Below, one piece after another: positions 7,685 to 15,211 of a stretch of 22,575 nucleotides of DNA. Numbering within the stretch: position 1 is the stretch's first letter; each line of letters begins with the position of its first letter. Made by a program: the position numbers and the translations under genes. Under the pieces are notes generated by a model. That model had not been told where the DNA came from. It did not search any database and was given only the letters and a program-made list of their open reading frames with translations. Source of the stretch: a virus; IMG/VR virus record IMGVR_UViG_3300028008_001775, positions 1-22,575 of that record, one strand, 5' to 3'.

Positions 7685-8183
7685 GTAATGTAACCTGTAA
7701 TACTACTCGAGGTGTAGATCCTATATTAGCCGCACCATGAAGCGCAGCACTATTTGCGTATTGAAATATATCGCCTTTTTTGTAGTCAGTTGTAACATAG
7801 TCTTCGTACATAAAAATGTGTCCAGGTTGCCAGTCTTGTAATGGTATCCAAAATCTATCTGCATTTTGTTGTTGCACAGCATGAGGATCTACATGCATCG
7901 GCATAAAGTTTCCTGGCATCATCTTAGTAATCCACCAGTGTTGCTGTCTACCACATGATGAAATATTAGGAACGTCTATTTGTAAATTGTCTTTAGTAAA
8001 CATTTGAAAGTATACAGCGTTAGGATCATACCCGGCATTGATTGCGTTTTGCCATTCGCTTTTGCCCTTATTTCCTTCAGGCACACCGCCTTGTTTAGGA
8101 CGTAATATGCCTTCTTTAGACATTACCTGGTCCACTATAGAGTTAATCCATATATTATTTTTTATATTTCCTATACATTCCAT
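7677..8183 (-). CDS. 2OG-Fe(II) oxygenase / cupin-like protein
   Basis: A 168-residue single-domain protein. The facial triad is clear: H97 and D99 in MPMHVDPHA, H149 in AALHGAAN, and R159 in STPRVVLQV as the 2OG-binding Arg. DRFWIPLQDWQPGHIFMYED supplies the middle strands, a pattern seen in phage and marine bacterial 2OG oxygenases. It is the first gene of the seven-gene - strand block, reading divergently from the rSAM block. There is no SD; a CATAAATA late-promoter-like box lies 7 bases before the ATG, so the transcript may be almost leaderless. The substrate is unknown. Its position suggests regulation as a late phage gene. Confidence 0.75.
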   Translation of the reverse strand: MECIGNIKNNIWINSIVDQVMSKEGILRPKQGGVPEGNKGKSEWQNAINAGYDPNAVYFQMFTKDNLQIDVPNISSCGRQQHWWITKMMPGNFMPMHVDPHAVQQQNADRFWIPLQDWQPGHIFMYEDYVTTDYKKGDIFQYANSAALHGAANIGSTPRVVLQVTLHE

Positions 8184-8190
8184 TTAAATA

Positions 8191-8198
8191 TATTTATG
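8191..8198 (-). promoter_or_regulatory. T4-late-like promoter box CATAAATA
   Basis: On the - strand the intergenic region reads CATAAATATATTTAAATG, with the final ATG being the start at 8183. CATAAATA differs at one base from the T4 late core TATAAATA. If the start point lies 6 bases past the box, as in T4, the mRNA would begin about 2 bases before the ATG. Confidence 0.5.
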
Positions 8199-8235
8199 TA
8201 ATTAAACTACCAGTTAACTACATAACTGATAAACT

Positions 8236-8243
8236 TTTAAATA
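8236..8243 (+). promoter_or_regulatory. T4-late-like promoter box TTTAAATA
   Basis: TTTAAATA, one base from the T4 late core TATAAATA, lies 10 bases before the ATG at 8254. No SD is present in the short leader. It is the best candidate in this 70-base divergent region for driving the three-gene rSAM block. In such AT-rich DNA a one-mismatch match is weak on its own. Confidence 0.35.
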
Positions 8244-8253
8244 AGTACAATAC

Positions 8254-9321
8254 ATGTTTACATTTAATCAATTACAAAATATTCATTTAGAAATTACAAA
8301 TCGCTGTCAGGCTAGTTGTCCGATGTGCAGTAGAAACTACCATGGCGGATTAGAAAATCCATTAATTAAAAATCAAGACTGGACAATTGATGATTTCAAA
8401 CAGATTTTAAACAGTGAAGTACTGCATCAAATAAACGGTTTTTACTTTTGTGGAAACTTCGGCGACCCTATTATTAACAATGATTTAGCAGAAATGTGTA
8501 GTTATGCAACTAATGTTAATCCTAATTTAGAGATTAGAATACATACAAACGGCGGAGCAAGAAGTACAGATTGGTGGAAGAAACTTGCAAAAGCATTGCC
8601 TAGTAACCATTGTGTTATTTTTGCAATTGACGGATTAGCAGATACACACAGTTTATATCGTATTGGTACTGACTTTAACAATGTATTAAAAAATGCAAAA
8701 GCATTTATTCAAGCAGGCGGAACAGCAGAATGGGCGTTTATAAAATTTAAACATAATGAACATCAACAACTTGCTTGTGAAGCACTAGCAACAGAACATG
8801 GCTTTGCTAGATTTACATGTAAAGACAGTGCAAGATTTGTTGCTACTGATAAGTTTGAAGTTTTAGATAAAAAAGGTCAGCTCGAATATTACATAGAGCC
8901 TCCTACAGGAAGCAACATAACTCTTATAACACAAGATGTAATTGACAATTATAAAGATGTAGTAGACGCTAGTGAAATAGACTGTTTTGTTTTAAAACAG
9001 AAAGAAATTTATATAACTGCACAAAGAAACATTATGCCTTGCTGTTTTTTAGCAAGTGCCCCGTATAATTATATACACCCTAATGATTTAGCCAAAGATA
9101 TTAGACAAAAGATAAAATCACAGCACTCTAGTCTTATTGCAGATTTAGGAAATATTAATGCTCTTGATCGTTCTATAAAAGATGTAATAGATTCTGATGC
9201 TTGGCAAACAGTATGGCACAAGTATTGGGGTGCAGAAAAACTAATTACATGTGCAAGAACGTGCGGAGTTAACAAACTTAGTAAACCAAAAGATCAGTTT
9301 ATAGACAAGGTAGAAATATAA
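8254..9321 (+). CDS. Radical SAM enzyme with GNFGDP variant motif
   Basis: A 355-residue rSAM protein. CX3CX2C is at C18, C22 and C25 (CQASCPMC). The GGEP position is replaced by CGNFGDP at 66-72, a variant I associate with a group of rSAM proteins in marine phages and bacteria. The C-terminal part has C244, the pair C263-C264 in IMPCCFLAS, and C333/C337 in CARTCG, which could hold a SPASM-type auxiliary cluster. It heads the + strand rSAM block, has no SD, and overlaps the next gene by 1 base (TAATG). The substrate is unknown; SPASM-containing relatives often modify peptides. Confidence 0.85.
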   Translation: MFTFNQLQNIHLEITNRCQASCPMCSRNYHGGLENPLIKNQDWTIDDFKQILNSEVLHQINGFYFCGNFGDPIINNDLAEMCSYATNVNPNLEIRIHTNGGARSTDWWKKLAKALPSNHCVIFAIDGLADTHSLYRIGTDFNNVLKNAKAFIQAGGTAEWAFIKFKHNEHQQLACEALATEHGFARFTCKDSARFVATDKFEVLDKKGQLEYYIEPPTGSNITLITQDVIDNYKDVVDASEIDCFVLKQKEIYITAQRNIMPCCFLASAPYNYIHPNDLAKDIRQKIKSQHSSLIADLGNINALDRSIKDVIDSDAWQTVWHKYWGAEKLITCARTCGVNKLSKPKDQFIDKVEI

Positions 9322-10706
9322 TGTCAGATTTAGAAAAGTATCAAGCTGAAATTGCAGAAGTAAGCGGCACAGAAACATTTTGTGTATTACCTTGGATACA
9401 TATGGCAACTAGACCAAACGGCGATATGCGATTATGCTGTACGTCTAATGCAAGCGGCGCTGGCGATAATCATGAAGTGGGCCTTGTAAAAATGGAAGAT
9501 GGCAAACCTGCAAACTTTGGTAAACATACTCCTTTAGAAGCATGGAATAACGATTACATGAAAAGTGTACGTACAACTATGCTTAATGGTGAAATTCCTG
9601 CAAGCTGTACAGGTTGCTTTAAAGAAGAAAGCCAAGGTATTGTAAGTAAGCGTATCTGGGAAACAGGCACTTGGCACCGAGACGATAATGGTGTAGATAT
9701 TCCTGAACTTATTCGTCAAACAAAAGAAGACGGCACTGTGCCGGAAAATTTAAAATATTTGGATCTAAGATTAGGACATACTTGCAACATAAAGTGTGTA
9801 ATGTGTAGCCCACATGATTCAAGTAAGTGGGTTGCAGACCATAAAAAACTTATTCCGGTATTACAAGATCCTGAAGTTAAAAGACAAATGCAATGGGATC
9901 GCAAATTGTTTAATAACAAGTGGCATGAGAAAGTTTCATTCTGGAAAGAAATTAATGCACAAATTCCTAATCTAAGACAAGTATACTTTGCTGGAGGCGA
10001 GCCTCTAATGATCAAAGAACACAAAATGTTTATTAAAGAAATTATTCGTCAAGGCTATCAAGATAAAATACTATTACGTTATAACTCAAACGGATTGCTT
10101 GTAGATGAAGAATTAATTGAGCTATGGTCAAAGTTTTATAAAGTTAAATTTGCTGTTAGTGTTGATGCAAGTTTTGAACGTGATGATTATATTCGCTTTC
10201 CTACAAAGTTTGCTGATGTAGAACGTACACTACATATGTTAGATAACACTCCAGACAACATACACATTAGTATGGCAACGGCTGTACAGATATTTAATAT
10301 CAAACATATGCCTGATTTTATAAAATGGAAAATAAACAGTAATTTTAAAAAGATGAATATTGGTTTAGTAGGCGGAGTAAAAATGGGAGGCGGATTGGTC
10401 AACATGCATCTAGTACATATACCAACGTTTCTTAATATTACAATACTACCAGAACACGACAAACAAGAAGTGCGTGAACGTTTTGCAGAACTTAAAACAT
10501 GGCTATGGGAAAACTATACACAAGACGATGATTTTTGGATACATAATCCATCTGGTTGGCCCAAATGGGAAGGCTTGTTAGCACATATGGATTCGGCAGA
10601 TAACAGTCATTTACTTTCTGGATTTAAAGAGTATGTAAACAAACTCGATGCTATCCGCGGATTAAACGCAGCAGCTATATTTCCTGAACTAGCACACTTG
10701 CTATGA
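9321..10706 (+). CDS. Twitch-domain radical SAM protein (N-terminal twitch)
   Basis: A 461-residue protein with two parts. The N-terminal 100 residues form a twitch-like cysteine domain: C21 in FCVLPW, C39-C40 in MRLCC, and C96/C99 in CTGC, with LEAWNND between them, a signature of this family. The rSAM core follows: CX3CX2C at C155, C159 and C162 (CNIKCVMC) and FAGGEPLM at 223-230. Having the auxiliary domain before the core is the reverse of classic SPASM proteins. It is a paralogue of the protein at 12556-13821. It overlaps both neighbours, by 1 base upstream and 4 downstream; AAGG lies 10 bases before the ATG. The function of the family is unknown to me. Confidence 0.88.
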   Translation: MSDLEKYQAEIAEVSGTETFCVLPWIHMATRPNGDMRLCCTSNASGAGDNHEVGLVKMEDGKPANFGKHTPLEAWNNDYMKSVRTTMLNGEIPASCTGCFKEESQGIVSKRIWETGTWHRDDNGVDIPELIRQTKEDGTVPENLKYLDLRLGHTCNIKCVMCSPHDSSKWVADHKKLIPVLQDPEVKRQMQWDRKLFNNKWHEKVSFWKEINAQIPNLRQVYFAGGEPLMIKEHKMFIKEIIRQGYQDKILLRYNSNGLLVDEELIELWSKFYKVKFAVSVDASFERDDYIRFPTKFADVERTLHMLDNTPDNIHISMATAVQIFNIKHMPDFIKWKINSNFKKMNIGLVGGVKMGGGLVNMHLVHIPTFLNITILPEHDKQEVRERFAELKTWLWENYTQDDDFWIHNPSGWPKWEGLLAHMDSADNSHLLSGFKEYVNKLDAIRGLNAAAIFPELAHLL

Positions 10707-11674
10707 AAGATCTAATTAAAATAGAAACAATGGAGGCTAAAAATAGGCTCCGTATAGAGTATATGGTAGGAAACTATTGTAACTATAAATGTTTATATTG
10801 CGGTGATTATGCTAACGGCGGAGATACTAGGTGGCCAAATGATTACGAATTATTAATAAAACATTTTACTCATCTATTAGATTTCTATATAGCAAACGGT
10901 AGAGATAGATTTGAAGTTAATCTGTTAGGCGGCGAACCTACACTTTGGCCAAACGTTGCTAAATTTGCTAGAGACTTAAAAGCAATGTATAACGTAAAAG
11001 TTACAATGACTACAAATGGTAGTAGAACTATTCGATGGTGGGAGAAAAATGCTAAAGCATTTGATAAAATATTATTCAGCTATCATCACAAAGAAGCTGA
11101 CTTACCGCATTTTATAAATGTACTAGACACTGTTTACGATCAAGGAATTCCAATGAACACATTAGTAATGATGGATCCTACTGTTTGGGATGAGTGTATA
11201 GATGCAATAGAACAAATGAAACAAAGTAAAAGACGTTGGTTTATTAGTGCAATGGAAGTTCATCCTCCCCAATATACCGCAGAGCAGCGTGAAGTATTTA
11301 AAAAACATGCTAAGAGAAGACCGCCTGTCTTAAAGGTTTTAAAAGACGAATGGGAAAATATTATTAAAGGAAAGACTAAACTAATATATAGTGACGGATC
11401 TAAAAAGAGTGTAGAACGTAACTATCTTTCAACAAACAATTTAAATAATTTTAAAGGATGGATGTGTAATATAGGATTAGAAAATATTAATATACAAAAA
11501 GATGGAAGAATTACAGGGACTTGCGGAAATTTTGTATATGGCGAACAACAGCATTATAATCTATATGATCCTAAATTTACTGAAATATTTAATCCACAAC
11601 TTGTACCTAGTCTTTGTACAAAAACTGATTGTTGGTGCCAGCCCGAAATGCTTATGTCAAAGTGGAAACTTTAG
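10703..11674 (+). CDS. Radical SAM enzyme with C-terminal GWxCN cysteine domain
   Basis: A 323-residue protein. CX3CX2C is at C26, C30 and C33 (CNYKCLYC), with GGEPT at 76-80 and TTNGS after it. The C-terminus has GWMCNIGLENINI, then GTCG, then C305, C310 and C312 in CTKTDCWCQPE. The same order (GWxCN, aromatic/hydrophobic strand, xTC, CTxxxCxC) occurs in the convergent protein at 11652-12563, and GWECNAG occurs in the one at 834-1820. These cysteines probably bind an auxiliary Fe-S cluster. It is the last gene of its block, starts in the stop of the twitch rSAM gene (ATGA), and its 3' end overlaps the convergent rSAM gene by 23 bases. The substrate is unknown. Confidence 0.85.
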   Translation: MKDLIKIETMEAKNRLRIEYMVGNYCNYKCLYCGDYANGGDTRWPNDYELLIKHFTHLLDFYIANGRDRFEVNLLGGEPTLWPNVAKFARDLKAMYNVKVTMTTNGSRTIRWWEKNAKAFDKILFSYHHKEADLPHFINVLDTVYDQGIPMNTLVMMDPTVWDECIDAIEQMKQSKRRWFISAMEVHPPQYTAEQREVFKKHAKRRPPVLKVLKDEWENIIKGKTKLIYSDGSKKSVERNYLSTNNLNNFKGWMCNIGLENINIQKDGRITGTCGNFVYGEQQHYNLYDPKFTEIFNPQLVPSLCTKTDCWCQPEMLMSKWKL

Positions 11675-12563
11675 TTAACGGAATGTCAGCAGCACATGTA
11701 CACCATTTGCGTGTACATATAATAGGAGCAATAGGAGATTCGAAAGTTCCTTTATAAATGTTACCTAAACTACCGCCTACTCTACACGTAGCACGATGTA
11801 CATCACCGTCCCAGTTGATCATTAAACTTTCTAAACCTGCATTGCAGCTCCAACCTTCGAAAGCATTTAGTTTATGTTTAATTACATCATTTGCATGTAT
11901 TAGATCTTTGTTATCTACGACACAATTTGCTTTTACTGTTGATTTTTTACTTAATATCCATTCTAAATCTTTTTCTTTATAACGCATATCATCAAAATAA
12001 TCTCGATCTTCAGTTTCGGTCCAACGTATACGTCTACAAACATACGGAATGTTATGACCATCTAATAGATTTGCAGCAGCTCTAACGTTATCCATGTGTT
12101 CGTGATGACACATTAGATTTACTTGAAATTTAGTATCTTTACTGTTCATGTCTAACAACTGGCTATAATGAACAATATTTTCAGCTGCTCGTTGACTATG
12201 TTCGTTATCGAAGTGCAAACTAAACACCCATTGGTCCACTGGCTGCTTTGCATACCACTCAGGCATACGAAGTGCGTTGGTAGTAATACTAAGCCATTGT
12301 AATCTTGCTTTTGCACATTCTATTATTTTTTCTATCTTTGGATGTACAGTAGGCTCACCGCCGGTTAAACTTAGGCGTACAGGTTTACCAATTTTTTCTA
12401 ATTCGTAAATAGTATTAACCATAACGTCTAAGTCAGTATGCGGACTAAAGTTATCGTGTATTTCTGCAGGACAGTATCCGCAATCTAAATTACAGCGTTT
12501 GCCTATATTCCATTCTACGTGAATACTGGTGTGATGTCCCCAACGACTTTCTACTTTAAACAT
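11652..12563 (-). CDS. Radical SAM enzyme with C-terminal GWxCN cysteine domain
   Basis: A 303-residue protein from the ATG at 12563. CX3CX2C is at C24, C28 and C31 (CNLDCGYC) and GGEPT at 68-72 (LTGGEPT). The C-terminus contains GWSCNAGLESLMI, ATCRVGG, and CTRKWCTC, closely parallel to the convergent gene product at 10703-11674, so the two are paralogues. A GTG at 12605 would add 14 residues but overlap the upstream gene by 50 bases; the ATG at 12563 overlaps it by only 8 bases, like several other joints here, and puts the CX3CX2C motif near the N-terminus as in the paralogue. No strong SD precedes it. Likely an auxiliary-cluster rSAM enzyme of unknown substrate, working with the twitch rSAM upstream. 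Confidence 0.83.
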   Translation of the reverse strand: MFKVESRWGHHTSIHVEWNIGKRCNLDCGYCPAEIHDNFSPHTDLDVMVNTIYELEKIGKPVRLSLTGGEPTVHPKIEKIIECAKARLQWLSITTNALRMPEWYAKQPVDQWVFSLHFDNEHSQRAAENIVHYSQLLDMNSKDTKFQVNLMCHHEHMDNVRAAANLLDGHNIPYVCRRIRWTETEDRDYFDDMRYKEKDLEWILSKKSTVKANCVVDNKDLIHANDVIKHKLNAFEGWSCNAGLESLMINWDGDVHRATCRVGGSLGNIYKGTFESPIAPIICTRKWCTCAADIPLTKVSTLT

Positions 12564-13821
12564 ATGGAGTAAACTCTGGATTAGCTGCAAGAAAGTCTTG
12601 TCCACGAGTTTTGTCTAAACGCTTGTTAAACTCTATACAGTCTTGCCAGTGCGTTTCGTACATACATTTTGCTTCTAAGAAATTAATATTATCTTGTATT
12701 TGTTGTAGTGTTACAGTTTCTAATAGCTTGTGTTGCTTTACTAAAGGATATTCTAATACTTCTGTTTTCATTTTTTCTAAACGTGCTATTACTTTTTGTT
12801 TTAGTTTTGGAGGCAATACTTGCGCACTTAAACTCATAGGATAGTTTACTCTATGCGAATAAAACACAATGCCCATTTTATTAATAAAGTATTCAATAAC
12901 TTTATCAATTTGCATTATATTATTTGCTTGTACAGTAAACGCACCAACTACTCTGCTTACATTAGGAAAACTTTTAAATATCTCAACGTTTTCTTCTATT
13001 TCAGTAAACTTGCCATTGCCCCTAATGTATTCATATGTGTCGTGTATGCCGTCTATACTTACGTTTACAGCGATGCTACGAAACTTAGGCCAATAGTCGT
13101 GTACAGTACGTCCGCCTTTAATACCTAGCGTAGTGCCGTTTGTAGCATACTTTAGTTCTATGTTATCACCGTACTCTGCAAGTTTGTCTAGTATTTTATA
13201 ATGATATGGATCCATTAGCGGCTCACCACCTGCAAACTCTACACGTCTAAAGAACGGTAGTAGTTTTTCAAAACTTGTCCACCAGTTGTCTGAGTTATCA
13301 AACGGACCAATATATTGCCCTGGTTTAGTTACAAGTGCATCAACAATTGGAATTAATATATTGTCTTCTTTTTTATAAAAATCTGTTACTTGATCCCAAT
13401 CTTTCCAACTTGTACTATCTAAAGGATTACACATACGACACTTCAAATTGCATAAGTTGTTTAGTTTAATTTCCATAGTAGGAAATTCAAAAGGCATACT
13501 ATAATCGTCGTCTAAAGCGTCAAGTGCATCAGGGTATAAGTTGACCCTAGCTTCGGGTATTACCCCTGCTGTATGACGCTGTCGTAAGCTCTGTACACCC
13601 TGATCTTCTAAGTCAAAACACGGTTTGCACACTACTGGACGTTCGTTATTAAGAACTTGTCTGCGTACTTCACGCATAGCATCATTATTCCACGCTTCTT
13701 CAAGAGTTTCTTTTTGTATGTAACTAATAGGCGCACTTCGACAGCATACCTTAATAGCGCCATCTTCTCTAGTAGCAAGACCTGTGAAAGGATGCATACA
13801 GAATGTACAACTTTTAGACAT
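12556..13821 (-). CDS. Twitch-domain radical SAM protein (N-terminal twitch)
   Basis: A 421-residue paralogue of the protein at 9321-10706. The N-terminal domain has CTFCMHPFTGLAT, C26-C27 in KVCC, LEEAWNND at 40-47, and C65/C68 in CKPC. The rSAM core has C124, C128 and C131 (CNLKCRMC) and FAGGEPLMDP at 196-205; SIDG marks a later barrel strand. It follows the PP-loop gene with an 8-base overlap and is followed by the GWxCN rSAM gene with another 8-base overlap. Pairing of a twitch rSAM with a GWxCN rSAM is repeated on the other strand. Substrate and product are unknown. Confidence 0.88.
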   Translation of the reverse strand: MSKSCTFCMHPFTGLATREDGAIKVCCRSAPISYIQKETLEEAWNNDAMREVRRQVLNNERPVVCKPCFDLEDQGVQSLRQRHTAGVIPEARVNLYPDALDALDDDYSMPFEFPTMEIKLNNLCNLKCRMCNPLDSTSWKDWDQVTDFYKKEDNILIPIVDALVTKPGQYIGPFDNSDNWWTSFEKLLPFFRRVEFAGGEPLMDPYHYKILDKLAEYGDNIELKYATNGTTLGIKGGRTVHDYWPKFRSIAVNVSIDGIHDTYEYIRGNGKFTEIEENVEIFKSFPNVSRVVGAFTVQANNIMQIDKVIEYFINKMGIVFYSHRVNYPMSLSAQVLPPKLKQKVIARLEKMKTEVLEYPLVKQHKLLETVTLQQIQDNINFLEAKCMYETHWQDCIEFNKRLDKTRGQDFLAANPEFTPYV

Positions 13822-14494
13822 TATCTATTCCCCATTGACGTTCCCTGCACCAAAAACATTCTCCACATTCTGGCACATGTTGTCCTGGTATATATGTAGT
13901 ATAATCCAAACCTTCAAACTCTCCTTCGCAACTTCGAGTAAGATTTAATAAGTCTACGATATCGTTTTCGTAGTATTGCCGTATGATCCAATCCTTTTTA
14001 GTATACACGAAAGGATGACAAATGTCAACTCCGTTATGTACAAAATGAGGATCTAATACACTTTCGTTACGTTCTTCCATTTCCCCAGGTATAGATATAT
14101 CAGGATTCATATTTACACCACCGTATAATGCATCTAAGTTATATTGGTGTGCAATATATTCGTTATGCGAACGTAGTATAATCCTATTACCTGATTTCAT
14201 TTTACCATATTCGTCTTTAATAAGATAATCAGTTGGCTCTTCTAATTCAGGTGGCACTAAGTTTTTATGCACTATAAAATTATTGTCAAACTTATTTCCA
14301 AGCCAGTCAATTACTCCGTCAACAACAGGGCCTTGCCATGGTCTTGTCTTCCACATGCGTATTTGGTTAGTAATATGTATATCTGTAGTTGTACTTACGT
14401 TTTTGCATATTAAATAAGCAAGTAATGCACTATCAGCACCACCGCTCAAACTTATGCCTATTCGTTTCCACTTTTGATTTAGATATATGTTCAT
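13814..14494 (-). CDS. PP-loop ATPase, QueC/asparagine-synthase-like, with C-terminal zinc site
   Basis: A 226-residue protein. The PP-loop SGGADSA is at 17-23, binding ATP for adenylation. At the C-terminus C189, C210, C213 and C216 (CGECFWC) resemble the zinc site of QueC, where the spacing from the first cysteine is shorter. QueC makes preQ0 by activating a carboxylate and adding ammonia, so an amide- or nitrile-forming ligase is possible. I do not name it queC: no QueD, QueE or FolE partner is visible, and the middle of the protein (GGVNMNPDISIPGE, HFVHNGVDICHPF) has its own pattern. It heads the - strand rSAM block. It has no SD; a GATAAGTA box lies 5 bases before the ATG. Confidence 0.72.
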   Translation of the reverse strand: MNIYLNQKWKRIGISLSGGADSALLAYLICKNVSTTTDIHITNQIRMWKTRPWQGPVVDGVIDWLGNKFDNNFIVHKNLVPPELEEPTDYLIKDEYGKMKSGNRIILRSHNEYIAHQYNLDALYGGVNMNPDISIPGEMEERNESVLDPHFVHNGVDICHPFVYTKKDWIIRQYYENDIVDLLNLTRSCEGEFEGLDYTTYIPGQHVPECGECFWCRERQWGIDNV

Positions 14495-14499
14495 AACAA

Positions 14500-14507
14500 T
14501 ACTTATC
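14500..14507 (-). promoter_or_regulatory. Late-promoter-like box GATAAGTA
   Basis: On the - strand GATAAGTA, two bases from TATAAATA, is 5 bases before the ATG at 14494. The spacing equals that of the perfect box on the other strand of the same 39-base region. The match is weak, but no better promoter or SD is visible for the PP-loop gene. Confidence 0.3.
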
Positions 14508-14520
14508 TATTAACTACGCA

Positions 14521-14528
14521 TATAAATA
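14521..14528 (+). promoter_or_regulatory. Perfect T4-type late promoter box TATAAATA
   Basis: An exact TATAAATA lies 5 bases before the ATG at 14534. In T4 late promoters the box covers about -13 to -6, so transcription would begin at or next to the A of the start codon. There is no SD between box and ATG. It serves the two-gene 2OG oxygenase block. Confidence 0.65.
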
Positions 14529-14533
14529 CATAT

Positions 14534-15211
14534 ATGATAACACAAACTGCATACTTTGTCAATGATGATATTAAACAGCAGTTAAAGTCTGCTGATATAG
14601 ATGTTAACTTTAAGTTGCCGTTAAACGAGCCAACTGGAGATTTTTTCTACGATGCTTGGACTATCAAACAAGAATTCAAAGGTACAGTATGGGACAAATT
14701 AGTATCTACATTGCCTAGCAACATCGGCGAAGCACGTTTAATAAAACTAGACCCCGGACAAGCATATCTTTCTCATGCAGATATGGATGACAGATATCAT
14801 TTTAATATCCAAGGCGAGCGTAGCTTTGTATTATATACTGATGCTAATTTAATATATCCCCAAGTAGAATCGAGCTATTGGTCTGATATGAATGCCGGCG
14901 AACTGCATAGTGCAGTAAATACAGGAAGTATTGACAGAATACAATTAGTAGTTAGGAAATTACTTAATAAAAATATATTAATAGATCCTGTACATATATT
15001 AATGACACTAAAAGAACCAAAGCCCGATTACAGATATGTGTTTGATGAGTTTTACAGTCCTTGGCTTAATTCAGCAAACAAAAATGGAATAGTAAATAGC
15101 TTTGTATATAATACCGATTACGTTTCGTTTAATATTGAACGTAGTCATGTAGAAGAGTTTAAATTGATTAAAACTTCTTATTTTAATATAGCAGTAGAAA
15201 CATCAGTATGA
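14534..15211 (+). CDS. Aspartyl/asparaginyl beta-hydroxylase-like 2OG oxygenase with C-terminal extension
   Basis: A 225-residue protein. Residues 65-140 carry the Asp/Asn hydroxylase pattern: H81 and D83 in YLSHADMDDRYH bind iron, HFNIQGERSFVLY forms a core strand pair, H125 in NAGELHSAVNTG completes the triad, and R135 in SIDRIQLVV binds 2-oxoglutarate. Residues about 145-225 form an extra C-terminal part (PKPDYRYVFDEFYSPW and beyond) that I cannot assign. The gene is the first of a two-gene + strand block behind a perfect TATAAATA, without an SD, and its stop overlaps the next ATG by 4 bases. Substrate unknown; a protein or peptide residue or a free metabolite is possible. Confidence 0.78.
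   Translation: MITQTAYFVNDDIKQQLKSADIDVNFKLPLNEPTGDFFYDAWTIKQEFKGTVWDKLVSTLPSNIGEARLIKLDPGQAYLSHADMDDRYHFNIQGERSFVLYTDANLIYPQVESSYWSDMNAGELHSAVNTGSIDRIQLVVRKLLNKNILIDPVHILMTLKEPKPDYRYVFDEFYSPWLNSANKNGIVNSFVYNTDYVSFNIERSHVEEFKLIKTSYFNIAVETSV

Noticed and set aside
9716-10462. Open frames of about 90-100 residues on the - strand
   Set aside because: Antisense to the twitch rSAM core motifs; cysteine- and serine-rich shadow sequence.
11758-13128. Several + strand open frames of 64-91 residues
   Set aside because: They run antisense to the two - strand rSAM genes with clear motifs; no SD or conserved sequence.
13814-14494. A queuosine/deazaguanine DNA modification pathway
   Set aside because: Only a QueC-like protein is seen. 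No FolE, QueD, QueE-specific or transglycosylase gene could be identified, so the pathway is not claimed.
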